Source of the DNA: Lunularia cruciata
Lineage: Eukaryota; Streptophyta; Marchantiopsida; Lunulariales; Lunulariaceae
DNA length: 64,000 bases
Reading direction: 5' to 3'
Assembly: GCA_948567375.1 (NCBI GenBank)
Contig: OX419760.1
Span: 1,116,001 to 1,180,000, forward strand
Made by a program: the position numbers and the translations under genes
Shown here: one piece after another, positions 1 through 10,468 of the stretch
How the letters are laid out: every line of letters starts with the position of its first letter
Position numbering within the stretch: the stretch's first letter is position 1
Notes under the pieces: generated by a model
The model's database searches: none
What the model saw: only the letters and a program-made list of their open reading frames with translations
What the model was told of the DNA's origin: nothing

Positions 1-746
1 AGGCGGCCCAAGAAGAGAAGCTGAAGGAGACAAACAAAGAAATAGCCCTGATGAAGAAGGAGATATCATGATCACAACAACAAATCTCCCAATTGGACTC
101 CAATTTGCTAACCATTAAGGGGAGGTTTTAGCGTCATGGTGAGATGAATAAAAGCACAAGGAGTAATTAAGTGCTAAGGATGAGGAGGTGGAATCTCTCA
201 AGCAAGAACTAAAGGTTCTTTTTCTCTAGAGTCCCAAGGACAAGCAGGTCCAATAGAGGTTGAAAGACCTAAATTTGCATTAAGGAAATGACCATGATTG
301 TCAATGGCCATAACGACTATAAGCTAATCTTCTGTATGTAGGTCAGGCAAGAGGTGGATATGGAGATACAAACCATCCAAGATACTCTAAACAAGGAGCG
401 GATGTGGGTAATCATAGTAGTGGAGGATATTGCAAACCAATTGATACATGCTTTGGAGACAAATAACTTCATCTTCAAAGTCCCACCACCCCTAATTGAG
501 TCATCAAGTGCACCTTTGGAGATACATGCTTTGGAGACAAAGAAGTACTTGACTAAAAAATTGGCCAAATTGGACTAGAAGCTTTGAAACACATTGACAA
601 AAAATTTGAAAGGATCTTTGCCAAGGTTAGCTAAGGTTATCCAAGAGTTGGAAGAGTATGGGGAGCATGTTGATGAACTGATCCAAAGATGCAATGAAGA
701 AGGTGCATCAAGGAAGCCAAGTGGGTCAAGGAAGTAGATTGGCCTA
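1..746 (+). pseudogene. Decayed coiled-coil ORF remnant (retroelement-associated)
   Basis: Plus-strand reading gives charged, heptad-like Lys/Glu/Leu-rich segments broken by stops. Examples are a segment at the left edge beginning EEKLKETNKEIALMKKE, and an open stretch at 354-578 (74 codons) with TIQDTLNKERMW followed by a proline-rich turn. The style resembles the better preserved coiled-coil ORF inside element D at 12428-12928, so I infer a remnant of the same type of extra retroelement ORF. No enzymatic motif is visible. It is cut by the window edge on the left and abuts the left LTR of element A on the right. Confidence 0.35.
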
Positions 747-1432
747 TGAGGTGGCCTATCTCTCACTTAGGATGAACCTCTGATGGCTATTATGGTAGTG
801 CACCATGGACTAAGAAGGCAAAGAACCTCACCTCCATCATACTCCTCTAAGGCTAACACTCCAAGACTCAAGACATTGCTCACTAGAGAACTCAATGAGA
901 GAGAGATAGTTACAAATGAAAAGATGATGAGTACCTCCTCATCCCTAGTTTATATACTTGTGAGATACTTACACACCAAAGTTACTAATTATTGGAGTAA
1001 CTCAAGTTACTAGGCTAAAAGTCAAATAAAGTCAAAAAGCTAAAAGAATATTTATGCCCATAGGATATTCTCTTAAGCATGTGATCTTATCTTCACCCAA
1101 CCACTAAATCAAGGATTTTTCTACATGGTCTATCCCTAGACTATAGAAGAATCCAAAACAAATAGGCTTGTGGGTCCAAGAGTTCTCAACTCTTTCCTCA
1201 AAGCCAAACACCTAGGAATAATATCTAGTTAACACACTAGAATCCAAAATAGTGGTGCATATCTTTTCTACTTTCTCTAAAGTAAGGTCCCCTTTATCTT
1301 AGCTATGACTAACTCTAGCTAATCATGACTAATGTTAAACCATCCTTTATCTTTATATAAATAATATCTCAAGTACTTATCATATTAAACTAAATATCAC
1401 AATAGCACATACATGCATAAATGGGTGTAACA
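747..1432 (-). repeat. Element A 3' LTR
   Basis: Left LTR copy. On the plus strand it runs from TGAGGTGGCC to GGGTGTAACA; on the minus strand it therefore begins TGTTACACCC and ends CACCTCA, the expected TG...CA ends. Just outside its inner edge the minus strand reads TTTGAGGGTAAA, a plausible polypurine tract. It matches the right copy nearly end to end with scattered substitutions and a few small indels. Confidence 0.8.
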
Positions 1433-1439
1433 TTTACCC

Positions 1440-2648
1440 TCAAACTAAGTTTTCACTTTGTGCTCAAAGTGAAGGTGTCTCTACCTTCTATGATACATCT
1501 TCAACTTATCATGGTTAATCCTATCAAAAGTCTCTTCCTCCCAAATCCTTTATATCATAAGTGTAACTTCTCCACACCTTCTCCACTATGAAAGGTCCAA
1601 AGTACTTAGGAAAAAACTTCTTTTGCACTCTCTTGAATCAAGTGGAATCAAATAACATTACCCAATCACCTTCTTTCAAAGGCTCCACCTTCTTCTTGCC
1701 ATGTCTCTTCTCATAGCTCTCCTTTTATTTCCTTTGACCTTGCTCCACTCAAACCATAGCAACTGCTCTTGTCTCTTCCAATTCCATGAGTTGATCTTTC
1801 CTTGACTTCTATGCATTACCTCCTTGTGCTTCCTTCAATCTCTTATGAATGCTTTGGAAGATAGGAAGATCAAACTGAATAGGTAAAGTAGACTCAATAC
1901 CAGATACCAATTGATATGGAGAATATCCGGTGGAAGTCTTCATGGTTGTCCTATACTCCCACAAAATTGCATGAATCCTCTTGTCCCAATGATATTTAGC
2001 CCCCTCCATTTTTGCATCTTTGGCAAACATCATGCACAAGGTCTGATTGGTTCTCTATGTCAATCCATTGGAATTTGGCTTATAGTATATAGTTACTCAA
2101 TGTGTGATAGAGAAATGGCATAGCATAGTTGAAGTGATGTTCCTATAAACTCTCATCCTCTATTAGAAATCAACTCTAAAGGGCACCCAAACCTAGTGAT
2201 AATGTATTCATAAAGAAATCTCTCAACTTCATCTTCATTCTTTCCTCAATGGTCTAGCCTCAACCCACATGGTACGATAATAAGTAATTACCACAATGTA
2301 TCAATTGTTCCTTGGGGTTCTATTGAGAGGACCTAAAAAATCAATTCTCCACTTCTTGAAAGGTCATATCAATGGAAATGATCTAAGTGGTGGAGTGGTA
2401 GTAGACTTTCTAGCAAAAGCTTGACAAACATGATAAGTTTTTCAATAATCAAGATAATCCTTGAAAATCCACCTCCAATGGTAATAAGCATCTATAATCT
2501 TAAAAGCAGTCACCTTTTGTGCAAAGTGTCCTCCATACACTAAACCTTCATGAAAATCCTTTATGAGTAGGAAATACTCTTCCTTATCCATTGCTCTTTG
2601 AAGTAGACCATCATAACTCTTAGAACCTCTCCCTACATTCTGATCCAC
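1440..2648 (-). pseudogene. Element A integrase (gypsy type), degraded
   Basis: On the minus strand the fragment at 2648-2442 holds an integrase zinc-binding-like block (HEGLVYGGHFAQKVT, then a YYHWRW pattern). A later broken frame reads WRIDFLGPL, typical of the start of the gypsy integrase core. The fragment at 2039-1809 reads RIHAILWEYRTT...STGYSPYQLVSG, the usual end of the core. Further down come EPLKEGDWVMLFDS and FGPFIVEKVW, a GPY/F-like C-terminal block. Many in-frame stops separate the blocks, so the protein cannot be made. It lies directly after gag, showing that the PR-RT-RNase H part was deleted. Confidence 0.72.
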
Positions 2649-2660
2649 TTTTCTCTTCTC

Positions 2661-3400
2661 CTATAGTTGCATCACATTGATCTTGAGATCTACAAGTTGT
2701 TCTATGATAGTTTGAAGTGGATCTTTTGGTGGAGGTGCAAGAACTGGAGCACTTACTACTTGTGGTGCAATCCTTACCACCAAAGTATCAGAAATTTCAC
2801 CATATTTGTAACCTTGAGGAGGATGCACAACCTCCTTCACCACCAAATCACTCTCATCTCCTTCCAAACTCTCCTCCATATGAATTGCAATCTTGATAAC
2901 TTCAACCTTGGAAGAAAAATTTTCATACCTCCCCTTGCTTCTTATTTGTGGTATCAACCCTCCCAATAAATTCTTGGTGAACATAGCTCCTATGCCAATT
3001 GTAGTAGTCTCTACATTATCTCTACCCTTCCTCAACATTATGTGAAATCTGGACTCTAACTTCTCCACTCTTTCTACATAGACTTTCACTTTCTCTTCAT
3101 CCTTGTTTGAGGAAGGTAACTTCACTCATCTATTATAATAATCATCTAGAGAAAATTCTCGATGAGTGCTGAAGTAAAACTCTCCCAAGACTCTTGTTTT
3201 CCATCTCTCCTCTCTCTCTCTTGGTATTCTGAGTCATACTATGTAAGTGTTGCATCCTCAAAGGGATCCGGTAATAATGAAGCCCACTCATTTTTCCTCC
3301 TGCCATTGTTTCATATGCAAGCTCTCTTGAATTCTCTCACAAAGGCCTCCACATCTTCTCCATCCTTGCCAAAGAAAACCAAAATTTTTCCCATCTTAAC
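2661..3400 (-). pseudogene. Element A gag capsid, degraded
   Basis: Minus-strand reading from about 3400 gives MGKILVFFGKDGEDVEAFVR, then ASLLPDPFEDATLT and SWESFTSALIENF, the usual order of a Retrotrans_gag capsid. It continues into an open stretch at 3125-2661 (154 codons) with VKVYVERVEKLESRFHIMLR and LLGGLIPQIRSKGRYENF. At least three stops interrupt the first half. No CCHC knuckle follows before the integrase sequence begins, so the end of gag was probably lost with pol. Assignment rests on domain order and style, not on a database match. Confidence 0.65.
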
Positions 3401-4953
3401 CACTCATTATCTTTCTTTTCTCTCAATTTTTCTTTTTTTCTTTTCTTTCACTCCATGACTAATAAAGTATGTACATGAATAACACCATTTGAGACTGATT
3501 CACCCTAGAGAATACAAAAGGTTCAGGTTGTTCTAATATTTCTATATCAACATCAAGTCCTAGAGTGCATATTAATTTAACCTTCATAGATAATTTGTCC
3601 ATAAATTGAAAGATTATCTCTATCATTAATCTTGAGAACTAACCGATGAAGATGGTAGTGTTTTATAGTTGTACTAAGACTCTCTCCAAGATTATTCACC
3701 AAAATCTCCAAAATTTCTTTTATTCCACTACACTCATGGCTTTTTGGAAGTCCTTCTACTCCACAAACCTCACATAGCTCATTGGTCTTAGATTTTCTCC
3801 TTCTCAATCTTGGTGAAGAAGGTCCAACATGTAAACCCAAGTCAAGTAAGTCACTCCTTTCTCTCAATTTCTTGATCTCAAAGGTCAATGTGCATGGACT
3901 TGCCTTATGTCCCTTCTCTCTACATAAAAATCACTTAGACTCACTCTTTCTTCCAAGTGGTATAGGTTTTTAGATACTCTCAACTCTTTAAATTCTACTC
4001 TAAATTCTCTTTTCCTCAAATGCAGCCCTAAAATCACCTCAAACCCTTGGGGAACCTTGCATAACCTCAATTTCTACTCTTGATAACCCTCCATGTACCC
4101 AAGTTGAGTCTAAACACACAAACATGTTTTTTGTTGCTCTCACACTCTCATGCATGAGACCTCAACTTTGCAAAATTGACCGCTCCTCACAATGTCACTA
4201 AATTCTCTCAATTTTATATCAAAATCTTCTAAAACTTTTCAAAACTGATAAAAACTCCAGTGCGTTTTCCACTACAAAATTTTAGATCTTTTTATTAAAC
4301 CATTTGGCCTAAGCACCTTTCTATTCAACACAATATTTCAAATTTGGTCTAAAAACCACCCCTCTTGCTTTACAAACCCATAATTTTTTTGTGAAAAAAT
4401 GATTTTTCTCTAATTCTTGGGCAAAAAGATAGAATACTATGCACTAAAGTTTTTTGGAAATTTTCATAAAAATCCACTGAAAACTGAAGAAATTGCAAAC
4501 TCATTGCAATTTTCCAAAGAGCATGCAAGTGTGGGAGCAATTTACCTTATCAACTTTCAAAAATTCTAGCTTAGTGTAAATGCTAGCATTTGTAATAATT
4601 TCAAGTGTGCTAATTGAAGGATAACCCAAGCTATCATATTTATAAACTTCAAGTCCAAATCTCAAACTTGAGATTTTGCCCAAAATTAACGTAATCTCTA
4701 AAATCAACATAATCTCCAAAATCTACAATACACCTCACACAATCTTTCCAAATCCTCTCATATATACAAAATTTACAATATCATCTCAAAGACATCCTAA
4801 TGAACAGCAGGGTACACAAATGGATCCTGGTTCTCTAACATAAATTCAGCTCTCTCCAAGTGAGCGCTCATAGTCTCCTTCTGCCTAATGTAGAATTGAA
4901 TGCAAAACATTATCTTACCTTCTAGAGAAGTCTCGGCAATAGAACCAAAAATT
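3401..4953 (-). other. Element A leader region with an unassigned ORF
   Basis: This is the stretch between the 5' LTR and gag on the minus strand. It contains a 103-codon open stretch at 3888-3577 with a Cys/His cluster (CEVCGVEGLPKSHEC) that does not follow CCHC knuckle spacing. Another short frame at 4070-3885 precedes it. I do not recognise either. Just inside the 5' LTR the minus strand reads TGGTTCTATTGCCGAGA (about 4931-4947), which starts with the TGG expected of a primer-binding site; I cannot assign the tRNA. Confidence 0.4.
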
Positions 4954-5634
4954 TGGGTTGGCCTATCTCTGACTCAAGATAAACCTTTGATGGTTATTAT
5001 GGTAGTGCACCATGGATTAATAAGGCAAAGAACCTCACCTCCATCATACTCCTCTAAGGTTTACACTCCAAGACTCAAGATATTGTTCACTAGAGAATTC
5101 AATGAGATAGAGATAGCTACAAATGAAAAGATGATGAGTACCTCCTTACCTCTAGTTTATATACTTGTGAAATATTTATGCACCAAAGTTACTAATTATT
5201 GGAGTAACTCAAGTTACTAAGCTAAATGTCAAATAAAGTCAAAAAGTTAAAAGAAATATTTATGCTCATGTGAATATTCTCCCAAGCATGTGATCTTATC
5301 TTGACCCAACCACTTAGTCAAGAATTTTCTTCACATGGGCTATCCTTGGACTATAGAAAAATCCAAAACAAAAAAGCTTGTGAGTCCAAGATTTATCAAC
5401 TCTTTCCTCAAAGCCAAACACCTAGGAATAATATCTAATCAACACATTAGAATCCAAAATAGTGGTACACATCTTTTCCACTTCCTCTAAAGTAAGGTCC
5501 GCTTTAGTTATGACTAACTTTAGCTAATCATGACTAATGTAGGTCCATCCTTTATCTTTATATAAATAATATCTCTCAAGTACTTATCATACCAAACTAA
5601 ATATCACAATAGTACATATCAATACAAGTGTACA
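4954..5634 (-). repeat. Element A 5' LTR
   Basis: Right LTR copy. It starts TGGGTTGGCC on the plus strand and ends near AAGTGTACA, matching the left copy over its whole length. The clearest shared stretches are the TGGTTATTATGGTAGTGCAC region and the end with CTTTATCTTTATATAAATAA, whose TATATAA could be a promoter element on either strand. Confidence 0.8.
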
Positions 5635-7422
5635 AATATATATTAAGTTACACCCTTGGGGTGAGGTTGTTATACCACAACCATTGGAGTTAGACCTCAT
5701 CTTGGTGGGAGACTATTGTAGTGAAGCATCAACGTGATAGCCTACCATTGAGGAAAAAATGTACTGAGAGAGGCACCAATCCAATGTAATGACATGTTTA
5801 TAATATAGGGGAGGACAATGGTCATGTATAGTAGGACACTTTTGCCAACACTATGTCATTGCGACCATTCTTCCAAGGTCTGACTGGAGGTTTGTGATTG
5901 GTAGTGTAAAATGGGCACCCTTTGTAGGTGGTACTATAACAACATTAATTTGGTATGATAGAGTATGCATATTAGGGTTAATAATAATGAGAGTTACATT
6001 TGGAATTTGCAACATTGCACATTCGTGGATGCACCCCATTTTTTTGTAGTAGAATGTATAAGGGAGGTCACCCTAACATCATACAAGTTCAGTTAAGGCC
6101 TGTGGAAAATTCTAGCTTTATCATTTCATTGTCCAAATTTGTGCATGCTCAATCTACAATTGTTGTTGTGTGCATAAATTGGACTTTGTATTGGGGAAGA
6201 TGCATTAAGGTAAGGACCTCCATGATCCTTAACTCATCAATGTCAGTATTGTGTTTGTTTTGTGATTGTTGGGTGGAGTAGTGGTGAGGAACTCAAAGTA
6301 AGAATGCAAGTGTTGAGGTGCGGGATGGCAATCGAGCTTGATTGGAATGGTGGATCCTTGAATACTCTAAAGGATCAAGTCAACACATGAACCGGCCACA
6401 AGTGATGTGAGTGTTGTGAAGTACCATGCATAATAAAAAATACCCATTCAGTCATGAACTTGCAGTATAGCGGTGAGGAACACCTTCTAGGGAGGTTAGA
6501 AATTTCTTATTTGCATTGTGGAATGCATGATATAGGTAAATTTGAGGGTAAAAACTTTTGTGGCCAATGACCTTCAATACAAATTGGACCATCACCTTCA
6601 AGAGCCAAGTTGATGGAATATCTTTTGTAAATGTGATTTGAGTGTTTTTTTTCGTTTTCTATATTGTCCCACTTTGGGTGCAGTACCTTCTTTTGAGAAT
6701 TGTCCTGCCCAAGAAGAAAGAGATGCAAAAATAGACAACTCATGACAAAGTGACAATGTTTCCTTCATGCCTAGCTATTTCCAGACCCCATCCTTATGGG
6801 AACAACTTGTTCTTTTTATTATATTAGAACATTGACACTAGGTTGTCATATCTTTTTTGGCCCCACTACTAGGGATACACTCCTTGGAGTGGTTAAAAGT
6901 GAGGGTAATCAAGGCAATTGATTTCATCACAAAAAGTTAGTACCTACCAATATTCCAACCTCTTGAGAGTAGAGGGAAACTCAATGGGAGAGACAATGAG
7001 AAGTTGCATGGAACTTTGACTACAACCAAAACCCTCCCAAGAAACTCATAGTTTGAGGAAAAAAATATAACATGATATGGAGCTTGTTGATTGGTAGTTA
7101 TCATTGAACAAAGGAGAAGGAGCACTCAAGATCCTACCTCAAGGCTTGCTGCCCTATTTCCCCATATTCACAGTTCCATCCTGACCTAGCATTGCAACTA
7201 GACATCACAAACCAAGGAGTGAAGGAAGGAGGTATCATAAGAAGGTTCTCTTGGATTGACTTCCATTCTCTCCTTTGACCAAGGAGAAAGAGTTATACCA
7301 TCCCATTGGTGGACCGTTTTGCCAAAATCTTCATTGAAAAGTTTGTTTTTGTAGTCCTTCTGGGACTTGGAAGCACATGACCCTATTGATATGCCCCCAA
7401 GAGGACCACTACAGATCCACCT
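5635..7422 (+). other. No recognisable gene; decayed repeat-like sequence
   Basis: About 1.8 kb without a convincing coding frame. A segment around 6785-6860 (tatgggaacaacttgttctt and onward) loosely resembles the right end of element D near 12993-13040. A related element end may therefore lie here, but the match is too short to call. Confidence 0.3.
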
Positions 7423-8900
7423 ATGGAGGAAGAGAAGGAAGATACCTTTCCAAGTGGTGCGTCAGATTGGGACTTTTTTTATGCTACTCTCAACTCGCTC
7501 ATGTCCACCATCTCAAATTCTCCCATCAACATGGTGACCCACCCCCACTTCACAAGACAAAACTACCATAAGTTAAAGGGAAGGATGGTGAAGAAGATCC
7601 CAATACATTCATGAGGGAGTTTGAAGCTATATTGGTGGCCACAAGGAAGATGATGATCCAAACTGACTTCAAATATTCCCAAGAGTCCTCTAGAAGAAAG
7701 CACAAAATTGGTATACACATGTTAGCCAAGATCCATCAAATGTGCAAGACTGGCTGGTAGTCCAAAGATTATTTTTGGACCGATTCTAAGAACTAAACTG
7801 TGAGGCCAATGTATTCACTACTCTCAATAGTTTGGAGCAAAAGAAAAACAAGAAGCTGAGGGACTATATGAGGATATTTCAAAGCCTATAAAGTCAAGTT
7901 CCCAAGAGGGAGCTACCTTAGGATACTCGGGTGCACAAGCAATAACATGGTTCTTAGGAGGACTGCTTGTGGAGCTTTAAGTCTTTGCAAAGGAATGAGG
8001 AAAATTTATTGGCTTGGGTGGTCTGATCTGCAAAACTATATGAGTCAGCAAGGATGAACCCAATAAGGAGATCATGCCAAAGCCACAACTTGAAGAAACT
8101 ACCAAAGAAAACTGCCAATGCCTTCAGCATCCTCCAACACATCATCATCTTTGTCATCCTCCTTGGAAGATGAGAAACAGAGGAGAAGAGAAGAGAAAAG
8201 CAAGCCAACCTCTACTCAGAAGACCCCTACATAGTTGGGAACCAATTTAAAAGAACTTATTAAGGAGTTTGGTGGTTTCATGGTGCAAATGATCAGTGCA
8301 AAGGAAAGGAGAAAGTTCCCTTCATATATCCAACCCAATATCTGGTGTACAATGTGCGGGAAGCCAGGACATGCTTACACCAAATTTTTTTCTAACCATC
8401 CTCCTTCCTCTATGCATCAGATGGAGTGGTTGCAAAAATGGGAGAAATAGGAGTATTATGTATAGAAAGACAACCAAGTCTTTGTGATCCAAGAAGTACC
8501 TCTTGTGCTTCCTTAGCCAACTCCTACTCCAGTCTCTCAATATGCACCTGCAAGGTATGCTACAAATGAACTCCCACCAAAAACTTTTCCTCCAAGGCAA
8601 ACTCTCCCAACTAGTGTGTGTTATAATTGTGGTGCGGTGGGTCATTGGGTGTCAAGTTGGTCAAAGCCCAAGCAAACACTCTTGTATAACTTGTTGTGTG
8701 GCAACTACAATGCTCCAAGGCATACCAAGACAGCTTTTCCTCAACCCCCTGTGCCCCAAACTCTAGTAAGGTTTGTACCTTACACATTCCATCCAAAAGT
8801 GGATGTGAATGTTAACTACATGAGCTTGGAGAACCTGAAGCTAGATGAGGCAGCATTGATCAATGACAAAGGATGGCCAAGTCTAGAGGTGATTTGATTA
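7423..8900 (+). pseudogene. Element C gag (gypsy), degraded, with two damaged zinc knuckles
   Basis: Plus-strand reading with frameshifts. EANVFTTLNSLEQKKNKKL followed by RDYMRIFQSL, at about 7805-7890, matches the later part of a Retrotrans_gag capsid. A first knuckle at about 8350 reads CTMCGKPGHAYTKF (last Cys replaced by Phe). A second at 8617 onward reads CYNCGAVGHWVSSW (last Cys lost). Spacing fits C-X2-C-X4-H-X4-C. Stops and frame changes are frequent. The next blocks on the same strand are protease and RT, giving a normal gypsy order. Confidence 0.65.
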
Positions 8901-9550
8901 ATGACATGCTTGACTAAGAGACTTGAGAACAATACCTCCTTGTCAAAAGGTTTGATGTTGATGGAGCATAAGAGGAACATGAAGTTTGATTTTCCCAAAA
9001 AAATACTGTCTGATAAAGAGGTGAAGTTGTTGACCAAGGCTAAGATTAAAGGAGAATAGGATGCTCCTATGGTCAAGATAAGTTTGGATCCACCTAGCAT
9101 TACTTTCCTTGAGGAGTCAAATATAATGCATCAAATTACTAACCTTTGGTATCCAGCGGACATTCAAAAGGAAGTGCAAGACCTACTAGAAGTGGAGTTG
9201 TGGAAGATCAGCATCACTTAGCAATGAGATAATACAAAGTCCACACCTCCAAATGCACTTGATCATGCACTTGTGCTCCAACCTAAGGAGATAGAATTTA
9301 TGGCTTCACCTTCAAGGAAACCAATGCAGATAAGGAGAAATGATGAATGTTTAAAACCAAAACCTAGGAATCAAAAAGGCTTCAACCCAGAAATGGCTCA
9401 GAAAGACATGGTAGCTCAATGTACCAGACTAGAGAAGGAGCAAAGGAGGAAAGAAAATTCTCTTTTGGGGATATCCAAGTATGATATTGTATTTGACTTG
9501 GGATCCTCCAAAGCAGATGTCACCTCAAAAAACTATGGGAGGACAACAAG

Positions 9551-9960
9551 TTGTACAAGAAGCAATTAGCCCTTGCACTCCATCGTGTCTTGAGATGTAA
9601 CCAAATGGATCTACCAGTAATCTACAAGATAGAGCTAGAAGACCTAGAGTCCATGGAAGTGGAAATAGAGATAAATGGCTGCATGATTCCTTTTTTTCCT
9701 ATTGATTCCAGATCAGGAGTTAATATCATGATGGAGGAGATTGCAATTAAGTTGGGATATGCAACATTCACACTTACTCCATGCATCCTCAAATTTTCAT
9801 ATCAAATGCAAAGGTGCAACCATTGGGAGTGTTGACAAAGGTACCCATAGTTATTGGTGGCATAACCTTTGAGGTGGACTACATTATTCTTTGCCCCTTA
9901 ACCAAGATAGGTTACCCGGTGTTGATAGGATGACCTTGGCTCTATGGTGCTAGAGTTTCA
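9551..9960 (+). pseudogene. Element C aspartic protease, damaged
   Basis: The open stretch from 9551 includes VEIEINGCMIPFFPIDSRSG followed by VNIMMEEIAIKLGY. This matches a retroviral-type protease start, in which the catalytic signature would be D-S/T-G; here Gly is replaced by Arg (DSR). After a frameshift comes VIGGITFEVDYIIL and PVLIG-stop-PW, the usual ILG-x-PWL end of the protease. It sits between the gag knuckles and the RT start of element C. With the catalytic Gly lost and a frameshift present it cannot be active. Confidence 0.65.
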
Positions 9961-10136
9961 ACGGGTTGGTACCAATGCCGCTAGAGTTTCAAGATAATAA
10001 GGCCTAGACCTCAAACCTGTTATAGTGTGTTGGAAGAAGATTCCTCATTGGGGGGAAACTGTATCCTCAGATGTGGATTACACTAACATTCTTTGGATGA
10101 CTCTAAAGACTCCTTAGGTGAACTACTTGGAATGCT

Positions 10137-10468
10137 ATGAGATTGATGGAAGATAGGAGTGAAGTGAATCAACCCAACAGTCTTGATGAAACCTTGGTGC
10201 TCTTGGGAGTAAGCCCAATGATTCATAATGAGGGTATTGTCAAGCTAGATGATTTTCAAGATGTGATTATGAGAGAAGAGCAATCTCTGAAGATTTCTTT
10301 AACAATAAGCCAAGAGGAATGCCAAGCATTTACCATGTTGTTCAAAGAATACCAAAATGTCTTTGCGTGGAGCATTGAAGAGATGGCTGTTATCCCTTGT
10401 TATTTTGGTGAACATTGGATTGATTTGGAGGAGCAAGTGGTGCATGTCAAACAACATCAATACCAGTT
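10137..10468 (+). pseudogene. Element C RT amino-terminal part (interrupted by element D)
   Basis: The 111-codon open stretch contains QAFTMLFKEYQNVFAWSIEE, then HWIDLEEQVVHVKQHQYQ. This is the familiar start of the RT of Tat/Athila-like gypsy elements, where a motif like QYRLNPKY should follow. The frame stops exactly at the boundary with element D (TGTGAC at 10469). The missing LNPKY continuation is found on the other side of D at about 13045. Confidence 0.7.

Larger units (their letters stand above)
747..5634 (-). mobile_element. Element A: Ty3/gypsy LTR retrotransposon, internally deleted, minus strand
   Basis: Two direct copies of a roughly 685-bp LTR (747-1432 and 4954-5634) flank about 3.5 kb of internal sequence. 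Read on the minus strand, the order is 5' LTR (right copy), leader, gag, integrase zinc-binding domain, integrase core and C-terminus, purine tract, 3' LTR (left copy). Gag is followed within a few dozen bases by the integrase zinc-binding region, so protease, RT and RNase H are missing. No perfect target-site duplication is seen (gccta on the left, aatat on the right), which may reflect decay or recombination. All frames carry stops, so it can no longer move by itself. Confidence 0.8.
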
